From positions 2,790,001 to 2,854,000 of the forward strand of contig NZ_CP031012.1 of assembly GCF_009497775.1 (NCBI RefSeq): 64,000 bases of DNA. The letters are read 5' to 3'. Positions within the stretch are counted from its first letter, which is position 1; the number at the start of each line of letters is the position of its first letter. This document shows positions 48,446-56,828 of this stretch, in pieces. The notes below the pieces were generated by a model. That model was not told the origin of the DNA, searched no databases, and saw only the letters and a list, made by a program, of their open reading frames with translations. The position numbers and the translations under genes were made by a program. This DNA is from Alcaligenes faecalis. Its GTDB lineage: Bacteria; Pseudomonadota; Gammaproteobacteria; Burkholderiales; Burkholderiaceae_B.

Positions 48446-49408
48446 CTACTTCTCCAAACGCTCAAGAATCGTCTGGCAGGCAGCCGGCAAGGCGGCCTCC
48501 AGAACCAGAGGCTGTCCGGTGACAGGATGATTGAACTCCAGGCGCCCCGAATGCAGGAACATGCGCTTGAAGCCCTGGCGGGCGAACTGATCACGAATGG
48601 CATCGTCGCCATATTTGTCGTCGCCCACAATCGGAAAGCCCGAATGGGCCAAATGAACCCGAATCTGGTGGGTGCGGCCGGTTTTCAGCTCCGCCTGCAC
48701 CAAGGTAAAGCGACCAAAACGGCGCTGCATGGTGATGATGGTATGCGCAGGCTTGCCAGCCGGGTCAACCTTGACGCGCCGCTCCCCGCTTTCGGTCAGC
48801 CAGCGCAGCAAGGGGAAACGGATATGCTGGCGATCGTTCACCCAATCGCCCTGCACCAGCGCCCAATAAAACTTGCGGGCACGGATTTCGCGGAACATAT
48901 CATGCAGACCAACCAGCGCGGCACGGCGTTTGGCAACAATCAGCAAACCGGAGGTTTCACGGTCCAGACGGTGCGCCAACTCCAGAAAGGGCTCCTGGGG
49001 ACGCGCTGCGCGCAACTGCTCGATGACACCAAAGGACACACCACTGCCACCATGCACGGCGACACCGGCAGGCTTGTCGATGACCATCAGGTGCTCGTCC
49101 TCGTACACCACCGGGAACACGGCGGCGGGAACATGACGGGGCTGCTCGGGCTCGGGCAGACGCAGGGGCGGAATCCGCACCATATCGCCGTCCTGCAAAC
49201 GGTAGTCACTGCTGATGCGGCCTTTATTCACGCGCACCTGGCCGCCGCGGATCGCTTTGTAAATGTGGCTTTTTGGCACCCCTTTACATTCGCGTAACAA
49301 AAAATTATCTATACGCTGACCTGCCCGCGTTTCATCAATGCGTAATATTCGCACTTGAGGGGCTGATCTTTGTGATTCATGAGGTTTGCACATAACAAAA
49401 AGGGGCAT
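48446..49408 (-). CDS. rluC: 23S rRNA pseudouridine synthase RluC
   Basis: Isomerises uridines 955/2504/2580 of 23S rRNA. 320 residues: N-terminal S4 RNA-binding domain (QRIDNFLLRECKGVPKSHIYKAIRGGQVRVN), the catalytic Asp in HRLDRETSGLL, and RTHQIRVHLAHSGFPIVGDDKYG. A second ATG five codons downstream is possible. Divergent from rne; the rne promoter overlaps the first codons of this gene. Confidence 0.94.
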   Translation of the reverse strand: MPLFVMCKPHESQRSAPQVRILRIDETRAGQRIDNFLLRECKGVPKSHIYKAIRGGQVRVNKGRISSDYRLQDGDMVRIPPLRLPEPEQPRHVPAAVFPVVYEDEHLMVIDKPAGVAVHGGSGVSFGVIEQLRAARPQEPFLELAHRLDRETSGLLIVAKRRAALVGLHDMFREIRARKFYWALVQGDWVNDRQHIRFPLLRWLTESGERRVKVDPAGKPAHTIITMQRRFGRFTLVQAELKTGRTHQIRVHLAHSGFPIVGDDKYGDDAIRDQFARQGFKRMFLHSGRLEFNHPVTGQPLVLEAALPAACQTILERLEK

Positions 49409-49413
49409 ATAAT
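49386..49413 (+). promoter_or_regulatory. rne promoter
   Basis: TTGCAC (49386-49391), a 16-bp spacer and a perfect TATAAT (49408-49413). Transcription would start near 49420, giving an rne leader of about 475 nt. The promoter overlaps the rluC start codon. Confidence 0.7.
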
Positions 49414-49419
49414 CGCTTC

Positions 49420-49896
49420 AGCCTATGGAAGCTGAGACTGGGTCCAGCGTAGAGATGCAAAGGGTGCGTCTCCGTTGGATGACCAAGGACTGATAATTGT
49501 ATCCTTGAGTTCCAGCTTCCGGGTCATAAGGTCGCCGGGGTGAGTCCGAAATAGCGAAAGTCGTGTGGCAAGAAGGCCCGCTTTCCAAGAGATGTTTTCC
49601 TCCCGCGTGCGGCGCTGAATTCCTGCACAGATTGTCCCGCTCTTTTGCACCAGCCGCATGGTTTATGCGACTGCCGTTCCCCCAGCAATTTTATATTCGT
49701 CAAACACACATCGTGACTCTGACCCCCCTGCTGATTGAACTTCGCGCTTTGGCGCGACTCGTGCCTCCCAGACTATAAGCCGGTAGGCCGATTTTGCCTG
49801 CCTGCACCAAACTGATGCAGCTATAGCGCTACACACCTGTGACCCGCGGTCGTGCGCCGATATTTCGGTGCTCCATGACAACGGAGATCCACACTC
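49420..49896 (+). ncRNA. Structured rne leader (candidate RNase E autoregulatory element)
   Basis: No gene is supported in these 477 nt. The first 100 nt fold by eye into a three-way junction: P1 GGAAGCTG (49427-49434) with CAGCTTCC (49513-49520); P2 GGTCCAGCG (49441-) with CGTTGGATGACC (to 49484), capped by GAGATGC-AAAGGGT-GCGTCTC; P3 CAAGGA (49484-) with TCCTTG (to 49507). In enterobacteria and pseudomonads rne leaders bind RNase E to limit its own synthesis; the position here implies the same role, with a different sequence. Confidence 0.55.
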
Positions 49897-52800
49897 ATGA
49901 AACGCATGTTGTTCAATGCGACGCATCAAGAAGAACTACGCGTCGCCATTGTCGACGGTCAAAAACTGATTGACCTCGACATCGAAACAGCCGGGCGCGA
50001 ACAGCGCAAAGGCAATATCTACAAAGGGGTCATCACCCGCATCGAACCCGGCCTGGAAGCCTGCTTCGTCAGCTACGGTGAAGAGCGTCACGGCTTTCTG
50101 CCTTTCAAGGAAGTGGCTCGCAGCTACTTCAAGGAAGGGGTTGATGTACGCAGCGCCCGCATCCAGGACGCCCTGGTTGAAGGCCAGGAACTGATCATCC
50201 AGGTTGAAAAAGAAGAGCGTGGCAACAAGGGCGCCGCCCTGACCACCTTCATTTCCCTGGCAGGCCGCTATCTGGTTCTGATGCCCAACAACCCCCGTGG
50301 GGGTGGCGTATCGCGCCGCGTTGAAGGCGAAGACCGCCAGGAACTGCGCGAAGCCATGGACCAGTTGGACATCCCGCAGGGCATGAGCATCATCGCCCGC
50401 ACCGCAGGTATCGGCCGCAGCGTCGAAGAACTGCAGTGGGACCTGAACTACCTGATGCAGCTGTGGACCGCCATTGACGGCGCTGCCCGCGACAATGCTG
50501 CTCCCATCCTGATTTATCTGGAATCCAGCCTGGTTATCCGGGCCATCCGCGATTACTTCTCGCCCGATATTGGCGAGATCCTGATCGATACGGACGAAAT
50601 TCACGAGCAGGCCGCCGCTTTCATGAGCGTGGTCATGCCCGACAATCTGCATCGCGTGAAGATGTACCGCGATGACATCCCCCTGTTCTCGCGCTTTCAG
50701 ATCGAACACCAGATCGAAACCGCCTACTCGCGTACCGTGCAATTGCCTTCGGGCGGTGCTGTCGTTATCGACCACACCGAAGCCCTGGTTGCTATTGACG
50801 TGAACTCGGCCCGCTCCACGCGGGGTGCCGACATTGAAGAAACCGCCCTGCGCACCAACCAGGAAGCCGCCGACGAAGTGGCTCGCCAGTTGCGTCTGCG
50901 TGACCTGGGTGGCCTGATTGTTATCGACTTCATCGATATGGAAGACAGCAAGAATCAGCGTGCTGTCGAACAACGCCTGCGTGATGCCCTGCACCTGGAC
51001 CGCGCCCGCGTCCAGATGGGCAAGATCTCGCGCTTTGGTCTGATGGAACTGTCCCGTCAGCGCCTGCGCCCAGCCCTGAACGAAGGCTCCCACATCACTT
51101 GCCCACGATGCACCGGCACTGGCGTCATTCGCGATGCCGAATCCAGCGCTCTGCACGTTCTGCGTCTGCTGCAAGAAGAAGCCATGAAAGAAGGCACTGC
51201 CGCCCTGCACGCTCAAGTGCCTGTGGATGTGGCTACCTTCCTGCTGAACGAAAAACGCGCTGACATCACCAAGATCGAATCGCGCCTGAACATTGCCCTG
51301 ATCCTGATTCCGAACAAGAATCTGGAAACCCCGCACCACATCATCGAGCGCCTGCGCCACGACGACCCACGTCTGGACGAACTGCGCAGCAGCTACGAGC
51401 TGGTTCAGCAACCTGAACAGCAAGACAGCCTGGTGCCGCACCGCAGCCACGAAATCAAGCCTCGCCCAGAAGCTCTGGTCAAGAGCACCACACCGGCCCA
51501 GCCTGCTCCCATGAGCAAGCCAGCTGCCGCCGCAGCCGCCAGCGCCGCTGCCAGCGACAACAAGCCCGGCCTGCTCAAGCGCCTGCTGAACTGGTTGTCC
51601 GGCGCACCGGCCGAGCCCGTTGCCGAAACCACCAAAACCGAAGGCAGCAAATCCTCCTCCGGTCGCCGTCAGGGCCGTCCAGGCCAATCCAACGGTGGCC
51701 GTGGTCAAGGTGGACGTGGCCGTCGCCAGTCCAACCGTCCGGAAGCCGCTCAGGAAGAGAAAGCCAGCACGGAAAGCACCGGCGGTAACACGCGCGGTCG
51801 CCGTCGTAACGCCTCGGCCGGTAGCGAATCCGCTCTGGAAACCCCACAAAGTGCCAGCGCCAACACGACGCCCGCCACTGCCGACGAAGGCAGCAGCAAC
51901 AGCCGCAACCCACGCAACCGTCGGGGCCGTGGCCGTCAACGCCGTGAAGAAGGCAGCGCAGAAAACGTCGAGCTGAACAAAGACGTCAACAGCACAGAAG
52001 CCCAGCCCGAACAGGCTGCCGCCGCTGTTGCCAGCGTCGCCGCAGTCGCTGCCGTAGCCGCCACCAAGCAAGAAGCGCAAAACCGCGCCGAACAGCTGGC
52101 TGATGCCGACAGCGCTGATACCAGCGACAACTCGGATGCCGAAACGGACGAAAACAGCGAGAACGGCGCTCTGGACCCAGAACGCAAACGTCGCCGTCGT
52201 CGTAGCCGTCGTGGTCGTCGCAACACAGACGCCAACGCCGTAGCCGAGAACGAAGAGAACAACGAAGAAGGCAATACCAGTGCCTACGTTGCTCACGAAA
52301 CACCTAGCTTCAACCCTGCTGCCCTGGACGCCCAGGAACAAGCCGCTGCCCAAACCGCAGCAGCCGAGCCTGAACAGCCCCAAGCAGCCGCAGAGGCACC
52401 AGCAGCCCCAGAAGCTGCTCCTGTCGCCGTAGAGGCCGCCCAGGAAGCTCCAGCCGCTGCCGAAGCCGCACAAGAAGCTGAACAAGTCGTCACGACCCCA
52501 GCAGCTGCCGTTGAAACTGCTCCAGCCCAGGAAGAAGTAGCCGCTCCAGCCGTTCAGGCCGAAGCTGCTCCAGAAGCTCCTGCCGCAGAAGAAACCGTTG
52601 CTCCTGTGCAAACAGAAGCCGCCGCCGAACCTGCCAAAGCAGAAGTCGTTGAAGCGCAAGCCGAAGCCGTAGAAACAGTTGCTACTCCTGCAGAAGCTCA
52701 GCCCGCAGCTGAAGCCCCAGCCGTTGAAGCTGCTCCAGTAGAAACTGCAGCCGTAGAAACCGCTGCTGCCCAGGAAGAAGCTGCTCCAGCCGCCGAAGTC

Positions 52801-53232
52801 GCTCCAGAAGCTCCTGCAGCTGAAGAAGCCGTTGCTCCTGTACAAGCAGAAGCCGCCGCCGAACCTGCCAAAGCAGAAGTCGTTGAAGCTCCAGCTGAAG
52901 CCGTAGAAACAGTTGCTACTCCTGCAGAAGCTCAGCCCGCCGCTGAAGCCTCAGCCGTTGAAGCCACTCCAGTGGAAACCGCAGTTGTCGAGACTCGCGT
53001 AGAGACTCAAACCGCTGCTGCACAAGCTCCTGCTGCCGAACAAGCACAGAAGCCCGCTGCTGCTCCTCTGGAAGCCGTGCTGAACGCCGCAGGCATCGAA
53101 CTGGTAGAAACCGCTCGCTCGGCAACACAGGACGACTACCAGCCCGCACCAGTGCGCCTGGGTCGCCCACGCAAGCAACGTGCTGCAGAAACCGAGAACA
53201 GCGAACCGCTGCAACAGGTCGAAACGCAGTAA
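49897..53232 (+). CDS. rne: Ribonuclease E
   Basis: Degradosome endonuclease for mRNA decay and rRNA/tRNA maturation, 1111 residues. It begins [19 protein letters not shown]1 domain about 35-120; DNase-I-like catalytic core with VAIDVNSA and [12 protein letters not shown] (Mg-binding Asp); Zn-link CPRC near 403. After about 520 comes a disordered tail: Arg/Gly-rich RNA-binding blocks ([34 protein letters not shown]) and then an Ala/Glu/Val/Pro-rich stretch with a 78-residue tandem duplication from about 890. The end ([10 protein letters not shown]) is conserved-looking. Confidence 0.97.
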   Translation: MKRMLFNATHQEELRVAIVDGQKLIDLDIETAGREQRKGNIYKGVITRIEPGLEACFVSYGEERHGFLPFKEVARSYFKEGVDVRSARIQDALVEGQELIIQVEKEERGNKGAALTTFISLAGRYLVLMPNNPRGGGVSRRVEGEDRQELREAMDQLDIPQGMSIIARTAGIGRSVEELQWDLNYLMQLWTAIDGAARDNAAPILIYLESSLVIRAIRDYFSPDIGEILIDTDEIHEQAAAFMSVVMPDNLHRVKMYRDDIPLFSRFQIEHQIETAYSRTVQLPSGGAVVIDHTEALVAIDVNSARSTRGADIEETALRTNQEAADEVARQLRLRDLGGLIVIDFIDMEDSKNQRAVEQRLRDALHLDRARVQMGKISRFGLMELSRQRLRPALNEGSHITCPRCTGTGVIRDAESSALHVLRLLQEEAMKEGTAALHAQVPVDVATFLLNEKRADITKIESRLNIALILIPNKNLETPHHIIERLRHDDPRLDELRSSYELVQQPEQQDSLVPHRSHEIKPRPEALVKSTTPAQPAPMSKPAAAAAASAAASDNKPGLLKRLLNWLSGAPAEPVAETTKTEGSKSSSGRRQGRPGQSNGGRGQGGRGRRQSNRPEAAQEEKASTESTGGNTRGRRRNASAGSESALETPQSASANTTPATADEGSSNSRNPRNRRGRGRQRREEGSAENVELNKDVNSTEAQPEQAAAAVASVAAVAAVAATKQEAQNRAEQLADADSADTSDNSDAETDENSENGALDPERKRRRRRSRRGRRNTDANAVAENEENNEEGNTSAYVAHETPSFNPAALDAQEQAAAQTAAAEPEQPQAAAEAPAAPEAAPVAVEAAQEAPAAAEAAQEAEQVVTTPAAAVETAPAQEEVAAPAVQAEAAPEAPAAEETVAPVQTEAAAEPAKAEVVEAQAEAVETVATPAEAQPAAEAPAVEAAPVETAAVETAAAQEEAAPAAEVAPEAPAAEEAVAPVQAEAAAEPAKAEVVEAPAEAVETVATPAEAQPAAEASAVEATPVETAVVETRVETQTAAAQAPAAEQAQKPAAAPLEAVLNAAGIELVETARSATQDDYQPAPVRLGRPRKQRAAETENSEPLQQVETQ
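52564..52995 (+). repeat. 234-bp tandem duplication in the rne tail
   Basis: Two copies, 52564-52797 and from 52798 on, in the same frame, offset exactly 234 bp (78 codons). Blocks such as CCTGCCAAAGCAGAAGTCGT (52630 and 52864) are identical, pointing to a recent duplication. The encoded unit is [28 protein letters not shown], ending in APVETA-type residues. Confidence 0.85.
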
Positions 53233-53243
53233 ACAGCTAGACT

Positions 53244-53275
53244 AAAAACGCCGCCCACCAGGGCGGCGTTTTTTT
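53244..53275. terminator. rne terminator
   Basis: ACGCCGCCC / GGGCGGCGT nine-bp stem with an ACCA loop, A-run before and T7 after. Confidence 0.93.
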
Positions 53276-53316
53276 ATGCCCGTCGTCTTTACATTTGAGC
53301 CCTCTGCGATATTCCT

Positions 53317-53553
53317 TTTTCTTGGGGTGGGGGGAGTACGGCCTGGGGGCGAGTCAGGGCTTTGGCCGCGGGCTATTGAGCGATCCAGGGTGCAAGCCCA
53401 GTGCTGTTTGAGCCAGGAGCTTGTACTTGGTCCGGGGGACCAAGTACCTGGCGAGTTCACTGGGCGCCTGGATCGTTCAATATCCAAGGGCACCCGTGCG
53501 CAGCACGGGCCAAGGCCCCGCCCCCAGGCCGTACTCCCCACACTCCAAGAAAA
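53317..53553. repeat. 237-nt multi-branched palindromic element between rne and accD
   Basis: Outer arms of 35 nt (53317-53351 and 53519-53553) match with two mismatches, the inner 21 bp (53331-53351 / 53519-53539) being perfect. Inside: GGGCTTTGGCC (53357-) with 53508-53518; ATTGAGCGATCCAGG (53375-) with CCTGGATCGTTCAAT (to 53481); GCCCAGTG / CACTGGGC; GCCAG / CTGGC; and a terminal 11-bp hairpin GTACTTGGTCC-GGG-GGACCAAGTAC. A side hairpin CCCGTGC-GCA-GCACGGG sits at 53493-53509. Almost every base pairs. It has no coding capacity that looks real. It resembles a palindromic intergenic repeat or small non-autonomous element; copy number cannot be judged from one window. Confidence 0.75.
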
Positions 53554-53651
53554 CCAGGCCAATCTCGCCCTGAAGTCTCAACCGAGAGACCAACATTCCA
53601 ATAGCACAAGCCCCTGTTCAAAAAAACCCAAACTACAGCGGAGCGGGCAAT

Positions 53652-53686
53652 AAAAAAACGCCACCTGAACCCAAATGGCGTTTTTC
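53652..53686 (-). terminator. accD terminator
   Basis: ACGCCA / TGGCGT stem with a 12-nt loop between an A-run and a T-run, about 20 nt after the accD stop codon. Confidence 0.75.
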
Positions 53687-53707
53687 CCTAACTTCAAGCT
53701 GCAGCAA

Positions 53708-54586
53708 TCAAGAATGCCGCGACACAGCCTCAGCCGGTTGACGAGTCAGCAAAGCCAGCAACTCCGCCAGTTCACGCTGCAATTCGCGACGATCAATCAC
53801 CATATCGATCGCGCCCTTCTCCAGCAAGAACTCGGCACGCTGGAAGCCTTCTGGCAGCTTCTCACGCACAGTCTGCTCAATCACGCGAGGACCGGCAAAA
53901 CCGATCAAGGCATTAGGCTCGGCAATCACCACATCGCCCATAAAAGCGAAACTGGCCGACACACCACCCATGGTTGGATCAGTCAGAATGCTGATGAACG
54001 GCAAACCCGCCTCGGACAACTCAGCCAAAATAGCTGTCGTCTTGGCCATCTGCATCAGAGAGAACAAGCTCTCCTGCATACGCGCACCACCCGAAGCGGC
54101 CACGCAAATAAAAGGACTACGGTTGGCAATAGCCGCCTGCACACCACGTGTGAAACGCTCGCCTACTACCGAACCCATGGAACCGGCCATGTATTCAAAC
54201 TCGAAGCAGGCAACCACCGCAGGCACGGACAAAATCGTACCGCTCATGACCACCATGGCTTCAGTTTCGCCCGTCTGCTTGGCTGCCTCGGAAACGCGCT
54301 CGGTGTACTTGCGCGAATCGCGGAACTTCAAGGGATCCATAGGACGGGTATTGGAACCAATCTCGGTCTGGCCTTCGGGGTCCAGCAAGGATTTGATCCG
54401 GCCACGCGCACCAATACGCATGTGATGGCTGCACTTGGGGCAAACATTCAAGGTTGCCTGGAGATCTTCCTTGTAGAGCACAGACTCACACGACGGACAT
54501 TTCACCCACAGCCCTTCGGGAACACGACGGCTGCTTTCGGGGTTACGGTTAATTCGCGGCGGGAGTATTTTCTCGATCCAGCTCAT
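53708..54586 (-). CDS. accD: Acetyl-CoA carboxylase carboxyltransferase subunit beta
   Basis: Transfers carboxyl from biotin to acetyl-CoA giving malonyl-CoA. 292 residues; N-terminal zinc ribbon (CPSCESVLY and CPKCSHH), then the crotonase-like fold with ASGGARMQE and [11 protein letters not shown]. The start is [10 protein letters not shown]; the 14-codon extension upstream is not conserved. It follows trpA, separated by a terminator, the usual trpBA-accD order. Confidence 0.96.
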   Translation of the reverse strand: MSWIEKILPPRINRNPESSRRVPEGLWVKCPSCESVLYKEDLQATLNVCPKCSHHMRIGARGRIKSLLDPEGQTEIGSNTRPMDPLKFRDSRKYTERVSEAAKQTGETEAMVVMSGTILSVPAVVACFEFEYMAGSMGSVVGERFTRGVQAAIANRSPFICVAASGGARMQESLFSLMQMAKTTAILAELSEAGLPFISILTDPTMGGVSASFAFMGDVVIAEPNALIGFAGPRVIEQTVREKLPEGFQRAEFLLEKGAIDMVIDRRELQRELAELLALLTRQPAEAVSRHS

Positions 54587-54641
54587 TGTTAGATCCTGTT
54601 TTCGCCTGGCCGGCACCCGGCCCACCAAGCTCTTTATTCTG

Positions 54642-54673
54642 AAAAAAAGCGCCTGTTCATCAAGAACAGGCAG
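54642..54673 (-). terminator. trpA terminator
   Basis: GCCTGTTC / GAACAGGC stem with a 5-nt loop and T7 on the minus strand, between trpA and accD. Confidence 0.85.
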
Positions 54674-54703
54674 ATGATTCTATACGCGGAATAGGTATTT
54701 AGG

Positions 54704-55537
54704 CTAATTATCCAACGCCTGACGTATCTGCGCGAGCCATTGGCTGGCCGCAGCAACCGCAGCCGCATCCCTATCCTTTTGCTCTTTGTCAGCGTTCTCC
54801 TGTACAGCCTGCTCCATGGTCTGGATCAGCTTGGAGCCAATGACAACCGCATCCGCACTACGGGAAATGGCTTTGGCGCTTTGCGCGTCACGAATCCCGA
54901 AACCCACCCCGACCGGAATTTTGACGTGCTGACGAATGCGCTGCAAGTGGTGTTCCACATCAGCCACATCAATCTGGGCCGAGCCGGTCACGCCTTTCAG
55001 GGACACATAATACACATAGCCTTGGGCCAGAGCAGCGACCTTGGCAATGCGCTCGTCCGTGGACGTGGGCGAGAGCAGGAAAATGGTATCCACGCCCTGC
55101 TCGGTCAGCAAACGGGTGAAATCCTCGGACTCTTCAGGCGGGTAATCCACCGTCAGCACACCGTCCACACCCGCCTTGCCAGCCATCACGGCAAATTCGG
55201 CCTGACCGATACGTTCAATAGGATTGGCGTAACCCATCAGAACAACCGGCGTTTCCTCGTCGATCAAGCGAAACTGCTGCACAATCTCCAGCACTTTACG
55301 CAAGCCGACACCTCGGCTGATGGCACGTTCAGCAGCTTGCTGAATCACCGGACCATCGGCTGTGGGATCAGAAAACGGCACACCCAATTCAATGACATCT
55401 GCCCCGGCCTGACGCAAGGCATGCATCAAAGCCACGGTAGCGGGCACCGAAGGGTCACCGGCCGTAATATAAGGCACCAGGGCACAGCGCCCGTTCAAAC
55501 CTTCAAACGTCTTTTTCAGACGCACATTACTCGACAT
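54704..55537 (-). CDS. trpA: Tryptophan synthase alpha subunit
   Basis: Cleaves indole-3-glycerol phosphate to indole, channelled to TrpB. 277 residues; catalytic Glu in [16 protein letters not shown] and Asp in [15 protein letters not shown], phosphate loop [15 protein letters not shown]. The C-terminal [20 protein letters not shown] helix is slightly long. It lies 16 nt after trpB. Confidence 0.96.
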   Translation of the reverse strand: MSSNVRLKKTFEGLNGRCALVPYITAGDPSVPATVALMHALRQAGADVIELGVPFSDPTADGPVIQQAAERAISRGVGLRKVLEIVQQFRLIDEETPVVLMGYANPIERIGQAEFAVMAGKAGVDGVLTVDYPPEESEDFTRLLTEQGVDTIFLLSPTSTDERIAKVAALAQGYVYYVSLKGVTGSAQIDVADVEHHLQRIRQHVKIPVGVGFGIRDAQSAKAISRSADAVVIGSKLIQTMEQAVQENADKEQKDRDAAAVAAASQWLAQIRQALDN

Positions 55538-55553
55538 ATCAGTTCCCGATTGC

Positions 55554-56753
55554 TTACAGAGTCAAGCCGCCGTACTCGGCGACCGTATGCATGTCTTTAT
55601 CGCCACGACCGGACAAGCTGACCAGGATGATTTTATCCTTGGGCAAAGTCGGGGCCATGCGAGCCGCATGAGCCAGCGCGTGCGAAGACTCCAGCGCAGG
55701 CATGATGCCTTCGATACGGCAGCAATCGTGAAACGCTTTCAGGGCGTCTTCATCGGTGCAGGTGGCGTATTGAGCGCGGCCGCAATCTTTCAGCCAGGCG
55801 TGCTCGGGGCCCACACCTGGGTAATCCAGGCCCGCCGACACCGAGTGCGTAGGCATGACGTTACCGTCATCATCCTGCAGCACATAAGTGCGGTTACCGT
55901 GCAGCACACCCACCATGCCCTTGTTCAGGGAAGCCGAGTGCTCCAGCGTATCCAGACCGCGTCCGGCCGCTTCCACACCGATCAGTTCCACATCCTTGTG
56001 CTCGATGTAGGGGTAGAAAATGCCCATGGCATTGGAACCACCACCCACCGACGCCAGGACGTAATCAGGCTGACGACCGGCGTCCTGGGGCATTTGCTCC
56101 ACGCACTCGTCACCGATCACACATTGGAAGTCGCGCACCATCATCGGGTAAGGATGAGGGCCAGCCACCGTGCCAATAATGTAGAAGGTATTGCTGATAT
56201 TGGTGACCCAGTCACGCATGGCCTCGTTCAGCGCATCTTTCAGCGTGCGCGAACCGGATTCCACGGGTACAACCGTCGCACCCAGCAACTTCATGCGGTA
56301 CACATTGGAAGCCTGACGGCGTACGTCTTCGCTACCCATGTAGACCACACACTCCAGACCGTAGCGGGCGGCAACGGTTGCCGTTGCCACGCCGTGCTGG
56401 CCTGCGCCGGTTTCAGCAATAATGCGTGGCTTGCCCATGCGGCGAGCCAGCAGAATCTGACCAATACAGTTGTTGATCTTGTGTGCGCCAGTGTGATTGA
56501 GATCTTCGCGCTTGAACCAGATCTGAGCTCCACCTAGTTGCTCCGACCATCGACGGGCATGGTACACGGGGCTGGGACGACCGACAAAATGCTTGAGTTC
56601 GTAATTGAACTCGCGCAGAAACTCAGGATCGTTCCGATACTGTTCGTAGGCTGCTTTCAACTCGTCCAGGGCGTGGACCAGCGTTTCAGCGACAAACGAA
56701 CCACCAAACTGACCAAAATGTCCATCCGGGTCGGGCAAGGTATAGGTTTTCAA
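55554..56753 (-). CDS. trpB: Tryptophan synthase beta subunit
   Basis: PLP enzyme joining indole and serine. 399 residues; PLP lysine in [21 protein letters not shown], and the phosphate loop GGGSNAMG. No leader peptide with Trp codons is obvious in the 75-nt gap to relA; trpF is not in the window. Confidence 0.97.
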   Translation of the reverse strand: MKTYTLPDPDGHFGQFGGSFVAETLVHALDELKAAYEQYRNDPEFLREFNYELKHFVGRPSPVYHARRWSEQLGGAQIWFKREDLNHTGAHKINNCIGQILLARRMGKPRIIAETGAGQHGVATATVAARYGLECVVYMGSEDVRRQASNVYRMKLLGATVVPVESGSRTLKDALNEAMRDWVTNISNTFYIIGTVAGPHPYPMMVRDFQCVIGDECVEQMPQDAGRQPDYVLASVGGGSNAMGIFYPYIEHKDVELIGVEAAGRGLDTLEHSASLNKGMVGVLHGNRTYVLQDDDGNVMPTHSVSAGLDYPGVGPEHAWLKDCGRAQYATCTDEDALKAFHDCCRIEGIMPALESSHALAHAARMAPTLPKDKIILVSLSGRGDKDMHTVAEYGGLTL

Positions 56754-56828
56754 AGCTCGCTCTCTTGATTGACAAGAACAATCGCGGGCACAACGCCCGC
56801 GAGGTTTAGGTTTACCGATTTTAGCAGT

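Noticed and set aside
49423..49659. Small minus-strand open frames in the rne leader
   Set aside because: No homology recognised, and they overlap the structured leader, which explains the sequence better.
49936..52845. 969-codon minus-strand open frame opposite rne
   Set aside because: It arises from the GC-rich, Ala/Glu-rich rne sequence read backwards (Gly/Phe/Ser repeats); no ribosome site or domain.
53242..53653. Small open frames on both strands in the rne-accD gap
   Set aside because: They are produced by the palindromic element, whose arms read similarly on both strands; no domain or ribosome site.
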